From positions 1,399,180-1,463,179 of the forward strand of contig NC_046358.1 in NCBI RefSeq assembly GCF_004027225.2: a stretch of 64,000 bases of DNA, written 5' to 3'. Both the position numbers and the translations under genes were made by a program. Of this stretch, positions 11,101 to 22,049 are shown one piece after another. The stretch is from Strigops habroptila. Its lineage: Eukaryota > Chordata > Aves > Psittaciformes > Psittacidae. How positions within the stretch are numbered: the first letter of the stretch is position 1; every line of letters begins with the position of its first letter. The notes under the pieces are model-generated. The model saw only the letters and a list, made by a program, of their open reading frames with translations, made no database searches and was not told the origin of the DNA.

Positions 11101-14100
11101 CCGGCCAAGTCCCGGCCCAGCTCGGCGGTGGCCTGCACGACCTGGGTCTTGCTCTGCAGCCATTGGCGGGTCTCCTCGCACTCCAGGCGGTAGTTGAGGA
11201 AGCGCAAGGCTGAGCCCACGGCCCGGCGGCGCTCCGATACCAGTGCCCAGAACCGGTCCCACCTGCGGGGAGATGGGGGGTGATGGAGGGGACCAGCTCG
11301 AGCATCCCGGTGTCATAGAGACATGGAATGGTTTGTGTTGGAAGGGAGCTTAAAGCTCCTCCAGTCCCAACCCCCTGCCACGGGCAGGGACACCTTTCAC
11401 TAGAGCAGGTTGCTCCAAGCCCCTGTGTCCAACCTGGCCTTGAACACTGCCAGGGATGGGGCAGCCACAGCTTCTCTGGGCACCCTGTGCCAGTGCCTCA
11501 GCACCCTTACAGGGAAGAATTTCTGCCTTATATCCAACCTAAATCTCCCCTGTTTCAGTTTAAACCCATTCCCCCTTGTCCCGTCACTCCAATCCCTGAT
11601 GAAGAGTCCCTCCCCAGCATCCCTGTAGCCCCTTTAGACACTGGGAGCTGCTCTAAAGTGTCCCCGGAGCCTTCTCTTCTCCAGGCTGATCAAGCTCAGC
11701 TCTCTCAGCCTGTCTCCATATGGGAGGTGCTCCAGCCCCTGACCATCCTCATGGCCTCCTCTGGACTTGCTCCAACATCTCCATGTCCTTACGCTGAGGA
11801 CACCAGAACTGCACACAGTTGTCAGCCACTCATCCCAGTGTCACCCATCACCGTACCTCTCGTTGAGCTGCTCCTGGCACTGCCGGACCTGGGGGCTGCG
11901 CGGGTGACCACTTGCCAGCAGACCATCAGCTGCCTGGTTGACAGTAGTGATTTGGGAAGCCACGGTGGCCATCTCCTGCTCCAGCCCATCCAGCCTGCAG
12001 GGACACCATGGAATGGTTTGTGTTGGCAGGGAGCTTAAAGCTCCTCCAGTCCCAACCCCCTGCCACGGGCAGGGATACCTTCCACTAGAGCAGGTTGCTC
12101 CAAGCCCGTGTCCAACCTGGCCTTGAACACTGCCAGGGATGGGGCAGCCACAGCTTCTCTGGGCACCCTGTGCCAGTGCCTCAGCACCCTCACAGGGAAG
12201 AGCTTCTGCCTCAGAGCTCATCTCAATCTCCCCTCTGGCAGGTTAAAGCCATTCCCCTTGTCCTGTCCCTACAGGCCCTTGTCCAAAGCCCCTCTCCAGG
12301 TTTCCTGGAGCCCCTTTAGGCCCTGGAGCTGCTCTAAGGTCTCCCCTTCAGGAGCCTTCTCTTCTCCAGGCTGAACACTCCAGCTCCCCAGGCTGAGAAT
12401 GGGCAGCAACTCAGGACACATCACGGGAACTCTTACCTGTGCTGCACCACATCCAGGTCCTCCAGGGCCTGGGGAACCTCCAGCTGCCTCAACCAGGTCT
12501 CCTTGGATTCCATACAGAGGTGACAAGCATCACTCTCCCCAAACACAATGTAGAGGTCGAGCGCATCCCGCAGCTGCCTGCCCCTGCGCTCGGCCAGCGC
12601 GGCCGCCTCTGCGTGCAGCTCCAGCAGGGCCAGGAGCCGGCTCTGCGCCTCGGGGCCGGCGCGCAGCTCCGCCGGGAACCCCTCCGCTTGTTGGGACAAC
12701 TTCTCCAACCGCACCCGGGCTCCCTCCAGCTCCTCCAGCAGCTCCTGGTGCTGCCGCAGCAGGACGCGGGTGCGGGATTCATCCTGCCCCAGCTCCGTGG
12801 CGCCCGCTCTGCGCCGCGCATCCCGCAGCGCCTCCGCCAGCTCCTCTGCTTCCACCTGGAACTGGAAGAAACCCTCGGCCTGGCTCAAGCCGCGCCGCCG
12901 GAACGCCGCCAGCTCCTCCAGCTGCGCCCACAGCGCCCGCACCGCGGCGCTCCGCTCCCGCAGCCTCCCCGCCGCCGGCCCCGCCAGCCCCTCGCCGGCC
13001 GCCAGCGCCCGCTCCAGCCGCGCCCCGCGGCTCCGCAGCTCCGCCTCGAAGGTTTCGTGCCGGCGCCGCAGCAGCAGCACGCCCGGCAGGTCCTTCCCGA
13101 AGTCCAGCGAGGAGTAAAGCTGATCCTGCTCCTTGATCCAGCTTTCCGCCTCGTCCAGCTCCCACAGGCACATCCAGAGGGAGCGGGATTGCTCCAGTAA
13201 GGCTCTCCGACGGGCTGCCAGCGCCTGCAGCTCCCGGCGGCACATCTCCAAGTGGCTCACGCGGTCACGGATCACTTTGGGGTCGCAGGGGCGGTAGCCT
13301 GGAAGGGAATGAGGTGGGTGACCATCAGCAGGGCATATCCAACCCGGCTTTCCCATGCCGCGGTCCTGGAGCATCCCGGTTTTCCTACCCTCGGTGTCGG
13401 CGAAGCGGAGGGCGGCAGCGCTGATGGCCCGTGTCTTCTCTGCCTGCAGGGCCATGTCGGTCTCCAGCATCCGGTGGGTCTGCAGCAGCTCCTCAGCCTC
13501 CAGAAGGTGCTTCCCAGATTCCGGTGATGCCAGTTGCACCTACGGAAGAGCTCTCAATGCCAGCTCCAGCAGCAACACCCCAGCATCTCATTGGCATCAC
13601 AAGGTGGGTCTCACAAACACTGTGACTGGTGGGACCAATGCACCCAGCCCATGGTGGCATCCAGCCCATGGCAGCACCCAACCCATGGTGGCATCCAGCC
13701 CATGGTGGAATCCAACCCACAGTGGGACCCTACCTGTGGGGGCACCCAGCCCATAGTGGCACCCATGGTGATACCCAACCCATGGTGGCACCCAGCCCAT
13801 AGTGGCACCCATGGTGATACCCAACCCATGGTGATACCCAATCCATGGTGATACCCAATCCATGGTGGCACCCATGGTGATAGCCAACCCCCAGTGGCAC
13901 CCACGGTGATACTCAACCCATGGTGATACCCAACCCATGGTGGCAACCAACCCGCAGTGGCACTCAACCCATAGTGGTACCCATGGTGACACCCAACCCA
14001 TGGTAACACCCAACCCACGGTGACACCCAACCCATGGTGGCACCCATGGTGATACCCAGCCCCTGGTGGCACCGAACCCATGGTGGCTCCCAACCCATGG

Positions 14101-17100
14101 TGGCTCACCTTGACCTCATCCATCCAGTCAATGCAATGGAGCATCTCCTGGAAGAGGTGCTGCAGGGTGAGGTTCATCTCCAGGCGTTGCCGTCGGGCAG
14201 CCAGAAGCTCCTGGAGCTGCTCCCAGAGCCGCAGGATGTTGTCCTTGCGCTTGTTGATGCGCTGGATGTCGTGGTACCCCTCCACCTCCAGCTCCTTGGC
14301 CACCGCCTCGATGGCTTGTACTCTCTCCTTGTAGGCGGCTGTGTCCGTCTCAATGGCCTCGTGCTTCTTCTTGGCTGCCTCCACCGCGGGCAGGTCGTGA
14401 CCGAAGTTGTCCTGCCCATCACAAAGCCCATGGTGAGGCTCCGGTTGGGTGTCCCGGTCCCCGCGGTGGCTGTCCCCAGCCTCACCTGTGCCACCAGGCA
14501 CTGGTTCTCACTCAGCCAGGCCTCCCTCATGGCCGCTTTGCGGTCGAAGCGCCGAGCGAGCTGCTCCAGCTTCTCCTGCCGGATGAGCTCGTTGCGCAGC
14601 GCCAGCTCCCGCTCGTGTTCCGCCTTCTCCAGCTGCTCCCAGGCCTGTGGACAGGGATGGCACCAGTGTCCCCCCATGGACCAACGCCCGCCCATGTGGC
14701 TTGTTCTGCTGGGGAGCCCCAGTGTGGCACATGGGTGGTGAGACACAACCTGCCCTGGGATGGACCGGACTGCCCCAGGGTGGACTGAATGGGTCCTGGG
14801 ATGGGCTTGAGGTGCTGTGGGATGGACCCAGCTTGACCCTGGAGATGGACCCAAACTGCCTTGGGGCCCATCCTAAGATGGACCTAAACTGCTCTGGGAT
14901 GGACCTAGATTGGTCCAGGAGATGGACCCAACCTGCCCTCAGGAGATGGACCCAAGCTGCTTTGAGACCCATTCTAAGATGGACTTGAATTGCACTGGGA
15001 TGGACCTGAACTGCTATAGGAACGACCCAGCTTGACCTAGGAGATGGACCCAACATGCCTTCGGACCCATCCTAGGATAGACATGAACTGCTCTGGAATG
15101 GATCCAACTTGCCCCAGGAGATGGACCCAAACTGCCTTGGAACCCATCCTAAAATGGACTTGAGTTGCTCTGGGATGGACCCAGCTTGACCCAAGAGATG
15201 GACCCAAACTGCCCCAGGAGATGGACCCAACCTGCCCCGGGACAGTCTGGTGAGCAAAGCCACCATGGATACCAGCAGAAGAGCAGTCCCCAAGTCACAG
15301 GGTGCCATGGGAGCAGCCACATGTCCCCACGGCAATGGGACGTCCCCATACCCGGTTGATGTCGGACACCAGGCGCCCTTCGTGCGGGGTGTAGACGCGC
15401 TGGTTGTTGGCTCTCATCCGCGACTGGATGGTGAAGAGCAGCACCTCCAGGTTCCCCTTCTCCTGAAACCTGCCCGGAGGAGAGAGCTGAGCCTGGGGCA
15501 CCCATGGGTGCTCCACACCACCACATGGCCACAGTGGGGCTGGGGGACACTCACTTAGGGGGCTTCTCCACGGTGCGGTAGGTGCTGAAGGCCTGGAGCT
15601 GGTGCTGCACCCCAGCCAGTGAATTGGCAAAGCTGCGGCTGTTGAGGGAGGCGATGGTCTGCTCGATCCAGGTGAGAAGGTCCGAGGCCAGCCCCCCATA
15701 GCCCTCAATCATCCTCTCGGTTTCCTTGGCATGCTCAATGACCTGTGGTGGGGATGGTGGTGAGCGCGGTGGGGTACCGGCACCGCAGCAGAACCCATCC
15801 CACCTCATTGCCACCCCTTACCTTGCCCAGGCGCCTGCCCTCCACTTCCAGCACCTTCATCTTGGAGAAGTAGTGGTAGAAGGCCACCACGTAGGTGATG
15901 ATGGACTTCTCATCGGGGTTCTCCGTGAATACATCTGCTCGGCACGAGCGAGAAGCATCAGTCCTGACCCAACATCAATGGCCCACCACAGCCTCATGAG
16001 GTCCCTCCTTGCTCCCACCCAGACCCTCCTTCCATGGGGTTGGAAACCTCTCTGTCCTTCCACATGGGCCTGGGCACGTCCCAGGGTGTGATGGGGGAGC
16101 TGAGGCAGGAGAGGTGGCAGCAGGAGCTCACCTTCAGGGTCGAGCAGTGGGGTGATGCCAAGGTGCCGCTCGGCCACACTGAACGCGTGTTCCAGGTTGT
16201 GCCGCGCGTTGGATTTGGTCAGGTTTTGGAAGTCAACCAGCTCAGGCCTGGGGACAAAGGGGTGGGACAGTGGCGAGACACCCATGGGACACCCCCTGGG
16301 TGCCACCACCCCCCTGGGACATCAAATCACAGAATGGTTTGGGTTGGAAAGGACCTTAAGATCATCCAGTTCCAACATCCCGGTGCCCACCTACCTGTGC
16401 CTGTGGATGAGGGCGTTGAAGGCCAGCCCGTCCTTCCAGCTCGAGGTGAAGTTGGTGACGTTCACATGGGGGTACCTGTGTTGGGGACAGGATGTCACCA
16501 TCACCCTATGGTCACCGCAGGTCCCCAGCATGGTGTGTGTCCCACCACCTACCCTGCTGTCTTCATCTGGCACCAGAGCAGCAGCGCGTCCCGTGCAGAG
16601 CGCGTCTCCTGGCCCTCCTGCGTCTCCACAATGATGTCCTGGATCTGGGGGCAGAAGGACATCTCAGGGTTGGATAAGGACATCTATAGAGGAGGGATCC
16701 CACTTGGGAATGATCCATGGGGTGCTGAGCTGAGAGGTGCCCCCCCAGCATCACCTGGAAGCGCAGGATGATGGTCCAGATGAGGCCGAGGACCAGGCGG
16801 TGGTTGCCATCCACAATGTCGTGCGAGCCCATGTTCTCCAAGTGCACCCTCTGCTCCTTCAGGAACTGCAGCGCCTTGTCCACGTTCTCCAGGCAATGAA
16901 TCCGCATCCGGCCTTTGGTGGGCTTGGGCTGGGACATAACAGAGCTCAGCAGCCTCCCCTCCATAATGGACACCTCATTCCCTACCCGGGGACACCCCTT
17001 TGCCCTGGTTGCCACCACAACCCTGATGGAACCTTGATCAACACCAAGGTCAACAGCCTTGGTAGGGCATGGGATGGGTCTTGTGGTCTCCATCTGGATA

Positions 17101-17478
17101 GAAGTCCTACCAGAAGCTCTCCAGACAGCACCTCCAGCAGCTTGATGAGCACTCGCCCATCCCGGAGGTCCATGTAGAGGTCCGAGATGCGACAGGTCAC
17201 ACGAGCCAAGTGCGAGTTCACCCACTTGGTGAAGGTTTTCTTCTGCACGGCCTCCCTTTCATCTGCAAGGAGAGCAGACTCAGTGGCACCAGCAGCGAGG
17301 ACACTCCTTGGGAGCACCCAAAGAGGACCCATCACTGACCTGCCAGGGCTTTGATGCGGGAGCGCTCGAAGAGGCGCGCGGAGCTGTTGTCGTTGTCCAG
17401 CTCATCGTCGGAGGCGTCCCAGCGGACGTTGATGCGGCTGTACTGCTGCTGCAGCTCGTAGTCGCTCACCGAGGTCAT
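2123..17478 (-). CDS. SPTB: Erythroid beta-spectrin (SPTB), exons 1-30 of the coding region
   Basis: Membrane-skeleton protein that pairs with alpha-spectrin, binds actin/4.1 at its N-terminus and ankyrin through its C-terminal repeats. The start MTSVSDYEL and the motif RSRIKALA are typical of erythroid beta-spectrin rather than SPTBN1/2/4. Exons (minus): 17340-17478, 17111-17262, 16755-16928, 16553-16644, 16395-16475, 16132-16247, 15822-15934, 15555-15742, 15352-15469, 14486-14644, 14109-14411, 13389-13539, 12437-13298, 11857-11994, 10503-11262, 9967-10169, 9775-9865, 9558-9704, 9208-9471, 8650-8865, 8473-8562, 8101-8376, 7072-7202, 6596-6800, 6142-6516, 5228-5472, 4608-4746, 4447-4531, 2314-2510, 2123-2232. 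The first 29 sum to exactly 2070 codons with consistent phases. Exons 1-7 encode the two CH domains; the rest encode spectrin repeats; 6142-6516 is the ankyrin-binding region; 2314-2510 (motif [14 protein letters not shown]) is the partial repeat that makes the alpha-beta tetramer. Exon 30 either reads into TAA at 2119-2121 or splices at GTAAGA (2122). Confidence 0.95.
2511..3475. repeat. Macro-repeat with duplicated SPTB exon 29 splice acceptor plus CAT/CAC microsatellite
   Basis: Intron 28 of SPTB begins with six extra units of roughly 85-175 bp. Each contains the block GGAGAACTGGCACACCTCC AGCACTGCGG (read on plus), which on the minus strand is the exon 29 acceptor CCGCAG plus the first 23 exon bases. 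Acceptor-equivalent boundaries lie at about 2707, 2876, 3048, 3198, 3304 and 3389; five of the six keep the AG (the one near 3198 has lost it). The blocks are separated by (CAT/CAC)n microsatellite. Confidence 0.9.
3476..3880. other. Unique intronic sequence in SPTB intron 28
   Basis: AT-richer non-repetitive stretch between two CAC/CAT blocks. I see no exon or RNA gene. Confidence 0.5.
3880..4440. repeat. CATCACCACCACATCCCC minisatellite/microsatellite
   Basis: Almost pure CAT, CAC and CCC triplets with the phrase CCCATCACCACCACAT repeated about 20 times. It runs to within a few bases of the exon 28 donor (4446), so the exon abuts the array. Confidence 0.9.
4781..5190 (-). mobile_element. 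CR1 LINE 3' fragment in SPTB intron 26
   Basis: Starts at the CR1 3' tail (TCATAGAACCATGGAATGG on plus) and continues through the standard CR1 3' region. It fills nearly the whole intron 4747-5227 in the gene-sense orientation. Confidence 0.93.
5491..6075 (-). mobile_element. CR1 LINE fragment (ORF2 C-terminus plus 3' end)
   Basis: A different CR1 subfamily from most others here. The minus strand carries the end of the CR1 reverse-transcriptase ORF ([34 protein letters not shown]). The same subfamily occurs at 48719-49872 and 63440-63985. It fills most of SPTB intron 25. Confidence 0.92.
7295..7565. repeat. GGCATGGGATGGCATG minisatellite
   Basis: Short degenerate units of ATGGCATGG/GATGGCATG repeated over about 270 bp inside SPTB intron 22, directly upstream of a CR1. 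Confidence 0.85.
7571..7985 (-). mobile_element. CR1 LINE 3' fragment in SPTB intron 22
   Basis: Over 90% identical by eye to the 4781 copy, beginning at the tail AGAATCCTAGAGGCATGG and ending near the CCTGTCCCCATAG segment. Confidence 0.93.
8871..9015 (-). mobile_element. CR1 LINE 3' tail abutting the SPTB exon 20 acceptor
   Basis: The CR1 terminus AGAATCATAGAATGG begins 5-6 bp from the exon 20 boundary (8865/8866). On the minus strand the CR1 tail ATTCTATGATTCT runs straight into ACCAG and then the exon, so the element supplies the polypyrimidine region. Confidence 0.9.
10222..10490 (-). mobile_element. CR1 LINE 3' fragment in SPTB intron 15
   Basis: Begins with the duplicated octamer tail GAATCATAGAATCATAGAATGG and ends about 12 bp from the exon 15 donor (10502). 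It makes up most of the 333-bp intron. Confidence 0.93.
11312..11820 (-). mobile_element. CR1 LINE 3' fragment in SPTB intron 14
   Basis: Tail GTCATAGAGACATGGAATGG followed by the CR1 3' UTR and ORF2 end, through GGACACCAGAACTGCACACAG. It fills most of the intron 11263-11856. Confidence 0.93.
12004..12378 (-). mobile_element. CR1 LINE 3' fragment abutting the SPTB exon 14 acceptor
   Basis: The CR1 terminus (ACCATGGAATGG) sits about 10 bp upstream, in gene sense, of the exon 14 acceptor CCCTGCAG (11995). It occupies most of intron 13. Confidence 0.92.
13640..14105. repeat. CCCATGGTGGCACCCAA minisatellite touching the SPTB exon 11 donor
   Basis: About 25 units of 15-18 bp (CCCAACCCATGGTGGCA, CCCATGGTGATA). 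The array runs into the exon 11 donor: the last unit reads CCATGGTGGCTCAC, whose end is the splice donor at 14108. Confidence 0.9.
14745..15240. repeat. GGGATGGACC / GGAGATGGACCCAA minisatellite
   Basis: Units of about 25-30 bp alternating TGGGATGGACC and AGGAGATGGACCCAAACTGCC, grouped in higher-order units of about 130 bp, in SPTB intron 9. Confidence 0.88.
16323..16378 (-). mobile_element. CR1 LINE 3' tail fragment
   Basis: Only the last 55 bp of CR1 (ACAGAATGGTTTGGGTTGG, AAGATCATCCAGTTCCAAC), located in SPTB intron 5. Confidence 0.85.
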
Positions 17479-17739
17479 GGTCCCACTGTCCCCCGGACGG
17501 GTGGCCGCTGGCTGCCGGCAAGAGGCCCCTGGCACAGAGCAGGAGTCGGGGGCATCACCATCGGCATCGCCGCGGTGGTGGCGGCTCACGGGGATTTGTG
17601 GCTTAGAAGCTGCTTAAGCTGCTCAAAGGGATTTAACCTCGTCCCCATAGAGGTGTTGGGGGCACCTGGGTGCTGCGTGCTTGGGGGACCCATCCTGCTG
17701 ACATGGTTCTGCACATCACACTCAGTGCCGCCGCCAAGG

Positions 17740-18430
17740 TCCCCATGGGTGTCCCCTCACCCTTGGGTACCCACAGGGACATGGGTGCTGCTCACACCAC
17801 AACACTGCACTGTGGAGGGGGGTTCACCAGCACTGGTGGCACAAAGGGGGTGACAATCACACCCAGTGCCCCAGCCTGGATCCCCATGGGTGTCCCATCA
17901 CCCCTGGTACCCCCAATGACATGGGTCCTGATTGCATCCCAACACCAGCGCCATGGAAGAGGTTCACTGTCACCGATGGCACAAAGTGGGTGACAATCAC
18001 ACCCAGCACCCCAGCCTAGGTCCCCACTGGTGTCTCCTCACCTTTGGGTACCCCCAGGGACATGGATGCTGCTTTCACCCACCCCATCACCTGCACCATG
18101 GATGGGGTTCACCATCACTGGTGGCACGAAGCAGTGACAAGCACACCCAGAGCCCCAGCTCAGGTCCCCATTGGTGTCCCCTCACCCTTGGGTACCCCCA
18201 TGGACACGGATGCTGTTGCACCCACTCCATCACTGCACCATGGAGGGGGTTCACCATCACCAGTGGCACAGAGCAGGTGACAATCATACCCAGTGCCATA
18301 GCCCAGGTCCCCATGGGTGTCCCCTCACCCTGGGTACCCCAAGGGATGCGGGTGCTGTTGCACCCACCCCATGACCACACCATGGACGGGTTTCACCATC
18401 ACCGGTGGCACAGAGCGGGTGACAGCTGCC
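17740..18430. repeat. About 130-bp tandem repeat in SPTB intron upstream of the ATG exon
   Basis: Five to six units, each holding GGTCCCCATGGGTGTCCCC, TTGGGTACCC, CACTGCACCATGGAGG, GTTCACCATCACTGGTGGC and GGTGACAATCACACCCAG. It lies between the ATG exon and the proposed upstream promoters. Confidence 0.9.
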
Positions 18431-18779
18431 GGTGCCGGGGCCACCCGCCCCTGGGGACATTTGAGACACGGGATGGGACACGGTTGGTATCTATAAATGC
18501 CCCTGAGCAGCTGGTGGTGTCGGGGGGGGCCGCTGGGGCCCTGCAGGGGAGCAGGAGCCAGCAACGGGCCGGGAACCCCCCCCCCGGTACCGCGGGGAAC
18601 CTCGGCCATGGGTGTCCCCGAACCCCTCGTGTCCCCCCGAGCCCGCGGCGCCCGGGACCCCCCGGGGCACCGGCAGGGAGCGTTATCGGGGCCGGCAGCG
18701 CTGGGCTGGGCCCGGCTCCGCTCCCTAATCGTGGCCATGCAGGCGGGGACTTGGCTCCGGGGCTGGCGGGGACATGGAG

Positions 18780-19495
18780 TGGGCAAGAGCTTGTATGGGA
18801 GAGGAGGGACGTGCAGGAGCGTGATAGAGCGTGTGCATGTGCTAGAGTGTGTAAGAGCATGCATGCGTGAGCAAGCATGTGCAGGAGCACGGCAGAGTGT
18901 GCGCGTGTGAGAAAGGACGTGTAGAAGCGTGATGGAGCGTGTAAGACCATGCACATGTGAGCAAGGGCATGCAGGAGTGTGACAGAGCGTGTACATGTGA
19001 GCAAGGACATGGAGAGGTGTGCCAGAGGGTGCACATGTGAGTAAGGACGTGAAGAAAGCATGTCAGAGTGTGTAAGAGCATGTATGTGTGAGCAAGGACA
19101 TGCAAGAGCATGCCAGAGTGTGCACACACATGCAGAAGCATGCCAGAGTATGTACATGTAAACAAGCACACACAGGAGCATGCCAGAGAGTGCATGTGTG
19201 AGCAAGGACATGCAGGAGCGTGCCAGAGCATGTAAAAGCACACACATGTGAGCAAGGACGTGTAGGAGTATGCACATGCAAGCAAGGACGTGTAGAAGTG
19301 TGCCAGAACATGTAAGAGCACGCATGTGTGAGCAAGGACATGGAGAAGTGTGCCAGCATATGCATATATGAGCAAGGACATGCAGGAGTGTGCCAGAGCA
19401 TGTAGGAGCACACACATGCAAGCAAGGACATGCAGGAGCGTGCACATGCAAGCAAGGACACGTGAGTGCACGCAAGGACATGCAATAAGGCACAG
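18780..19495. repeat. GAGCAAGGACATGCAGGAG minisatellite
   Basis: About a dozen or more units of 40-60 bp built from GTGAGCAAGGACATGCAGGAG, CGTGCCAGAGCATGTAAGAGC and ACACATG. Long open frames across it on the minus strand (rich in Cys, Leu, His, Ser) reflect the repeat, not a gene. Confidence 0.88.
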
Positions 19496-21380
19496 GAGAG
19501 TGCTCAAGGCCGTGCAAGTGCTCAGCTCCTGCAGCGGTCATCCCTGGGGAAGCCCAAATGTGGGAACACCCCCCCCCCCCAATCCCAACCCCACGGGAGA
19601 TGCAGCCTTGGGATGCAATGGACCGGGTGTGATGAGTTGTGTTGGGTCTCTGCCATGCCGGTGGGAGCCCCCGGTCCTGGCTGGGCCTTTCCCACACCAT
19701 CACCACCACAGCAGCACGGGCACGGCTGTGAGCATCCAAGGAGGAAGAGGAGGAGGAAGAGGAGGAGGAGATGGGACCCAAGGGAGCTGCCAGCGTGCAT
19801 CTCGAGCGCGGGCGCTCGCACAGCCTTTAAATCTCCCTCTGCCGCCCCGGCGCCTTCCAAACAGCCTCGTTGGCAAAGCCACCACCACCACGGCCATCCG
19901 GGGACAGCCATCCCACCCGCTCGGCTGGGGAGACACCGGGAATACCGGGATGCCATCCCCGGCACGAGCATCCTGCGGCCAGAGCCAGGGCAGCGCCGTG
20001 AATCAGCACTTCCCGGCAAGGGGCTGGCACCGTGCCACTGCCAGTGTCCCCCCATCGGGCCTGGGTGACAGGGTGACACCCCCCCTGTACCCCAGTGGTG
20101 GCCGGGGCACCCCCGGCTCAGCCCTCACCGTCATAATGTGCTGCCAAAACACAGGCTGCTGCTGCATGAGCGCTCATGGGGACCCCAAAACACCCCAAAT
20201 CACCCCAAAATTGCTGCTCCATCACCTCCACCTGCAGCCTGCTGAGTCCTGGTGTCACCCAGTGTCACCCCAGCTGCTTCACTTCACCATTAACACTTCG
20301 AGCTTCACCTCCATCAACCTCCACCTCCAGCCCCGTTGGGAAGAGGCAGGAACAGAGGGATATTCCCACATCCCCCCCCCAATCCTCCTGCATCCCAAGC
20401 GCATGGGAAGGGCCTGGAGCAGATGGTCCCGCTCAGCACGGCTGCTCGGCACAGCATGGGGTCCTTTGGCATGGCACGGCACAGCATGGCATGGCACAGC
20501 TCCTCCAGGCGGGGACAGGCCACGCTCTCCCACCCATGGGTGAGGATTTGGGTTTCCCTAAGGCTGGAATGGGCGCGGATGCCGGCCGTGCCAGGACTGT
20601 CCCATGTCACCTAACCCGGGAGCGGTGACACGCACACGTGCTGACGCTCCACAGACATTTCTGGCTATAAATAGGCCTTCCCTTGCTCCCTTCTTAGGAG
20701 CTGCCCCCCTGCACCTCCTCACCCACCCCAAATTCACTAGATGGGACCCTAAAAACACCCCATAGGTTCAAAACACACCTCGGGGGGGGGCCCATGCCAG
20801 CACCCACCGGGGTTGTGGGGGTCTCCTTTCCTTGTATCCCCCACAAACGCTGCTCCACTGGGATAAACCAACAGGGAAAAGGATCCACAATTCCCTGACT
20901 CCAGGAGCTGGAGATTTACAAAGGCAAAAGCTGCCCTGAAACGGGAATCTGGCTGATTGCGGGGGTCCCCCCATCCCAACACGCATCCCTGAGCATCCTC
21001 CTGCCGCCGGGACAAGGGGGGACAAGGGCACAGGAGCTGGAAAACTCCTCCCAGTAACTCCAGTTTCCCCCAGTTGCTATAAACAGGCTGGGGGATGTGT
21101 CCCCGTGTGTCACCACCGGACCCCGCTGTCCCACCGTGTCCCACCGCCACGCACCCGGCGGTACCGGCACCCCCAGAACCCCGCTTGTTGTTGTTGTTGT
21201 GCCCCCCCTAAACGGAAAGCGTCCCCAGGGTGTCCCCAGAAAGTCACCGCCGCTCGCCCGCCCCGTCCTTCCCGTCACCGCGTGTCCCCGCCGGGCTGAG
21301 CAGCCCCGGGGTCCCCCGGGGCCACCGGCGCCCCTTCAACAAGGGGGATAACGGGGTGCGCTGAGCCCCCGCTAAACTTT
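19496..21380. other. SPTB upstream region, no exon established
   Basis: GC-rich, mostly non-repetitive. It contains TTTAAA within a CpG-rich patch near 19825, a perfect MEF2-type site at 20665-20674 and a CACGTG E-box at 20635-20640. I cannot place an exon here with confidence. Confidence 0.4.
20665..20674. promoter_or_regulatory. Perfect MEF2 consensus CTATAAATAG
   Basis: CTATAAATAG (minus: CTATTTATAG) fits YTAWWWWTAR exactly. A CACGTG E-box lies 25 bp away at 20635-20640. Beta-spectrin has muscle and brain isoforms, so an alternative promoter for SPTB is possible; this is inference from motifs only. Confidence 0.35.
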
Positions 21381-21399
21381 ACCCGGTACCCGCAGCCCC

Positions 21400-21960
21400 C
21401 CCAGCGCTGCACCCGCTGTCCCCGGGGCGGGCAGCGCGTCCCGGTGCCCCCCCCACCCCCCCGGCTTCGCTCCGGTTCTTCCCGCTTATCCCTCCCTCTC
21501 CATCACCACCATCACCAGCACCACCGGAGGCGGCGCATCCCGGCGCCGGGGCGGCCGCGGCTCTCACTTGCGCGGGGCGGCGGGCAAACGAGCGGCGGCG
21601 GCGGCGGCGGGCCCGGGGCCGGAGCCGGGACCGGAGCGGGGCGGGGGGAGCGGAGCCGCCCTGTGCCGCGATATAAATAACATTATCTGTGCGCGCAGGG
21701 ACATTCCTGCCCGGGGCCAGCGGCGCTGCCCGGCCCCGATAGCCCCGCTCCCCCCCGGGAGGGCCGGGCGGAGGCGGGCGGGGACGAGCCGCCCGCCCCG
21801 CAATGCAGCACAGCGGCCCCCCCCGGCCGCCGCCGCCGCCGCCACCGGTTCCTACCGGGCACGGAGCGGCGCAGCGCCCCGCTGAACCCACCCCCGGTAA
21901 CTCGGGAACCCCCGCCCCGGGCGGGCTCCGGCCGGACCCCGCTGTCTGGGGGTCCCCCGT
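21400..21960 (-). promoter_or_regulatory. SPTB: CpG island, candidate SPTB promoter with GATA motif
   Basis: Strongly CpG-rich block about 4 kb upstream of the SPTB ATG exon. Within it an AT patch holds TATAAATAA (21672-21680) and, on the minus strand, AGATAA (21683-21688), the GATA-factor core expected of an erythroid gene. The TATA orientation fits rightward transcription better, so its role is uncertain. Confidence 0.45.
21568..21650 (-). other. SPTB: Possible non-coding first exon of SPTB
   Basis: On the minus strand a CpG-rich segment ends in the donor CGCAA|GTGAGA at 21568/21567. The ATG exon has a matching acceptor CTGTGCCAG at about 17529. The transcription start is not determinable by eye; the right-hand limit is a guess. 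Confidence 0.3.
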
Positions 21961-22049
21961 TAGCTCGGGTGGCCACCAGCTCGACCCGAGTAGCCCTGGG
22001 TGGCCCCAGGCACTGGTGGATAGCCATGGGGGGCACTCGGGTAGTCCCA

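Noticed and set aside
18399-19781. 460-codon open frame on the minus strand rich in Cys, Leu, His
   Set aside because: It follows the 18780-19495 repeat; equally long frames exist in other phases over the same array. No homologous motif.
21672-21680. Clear TATA box for SPTB
   Set aside because: The TATAAATAA orientation points rightward, away from SPTB, and CpG-island promoters commonly lack a TATA; kept only as part of a tentative promoter.
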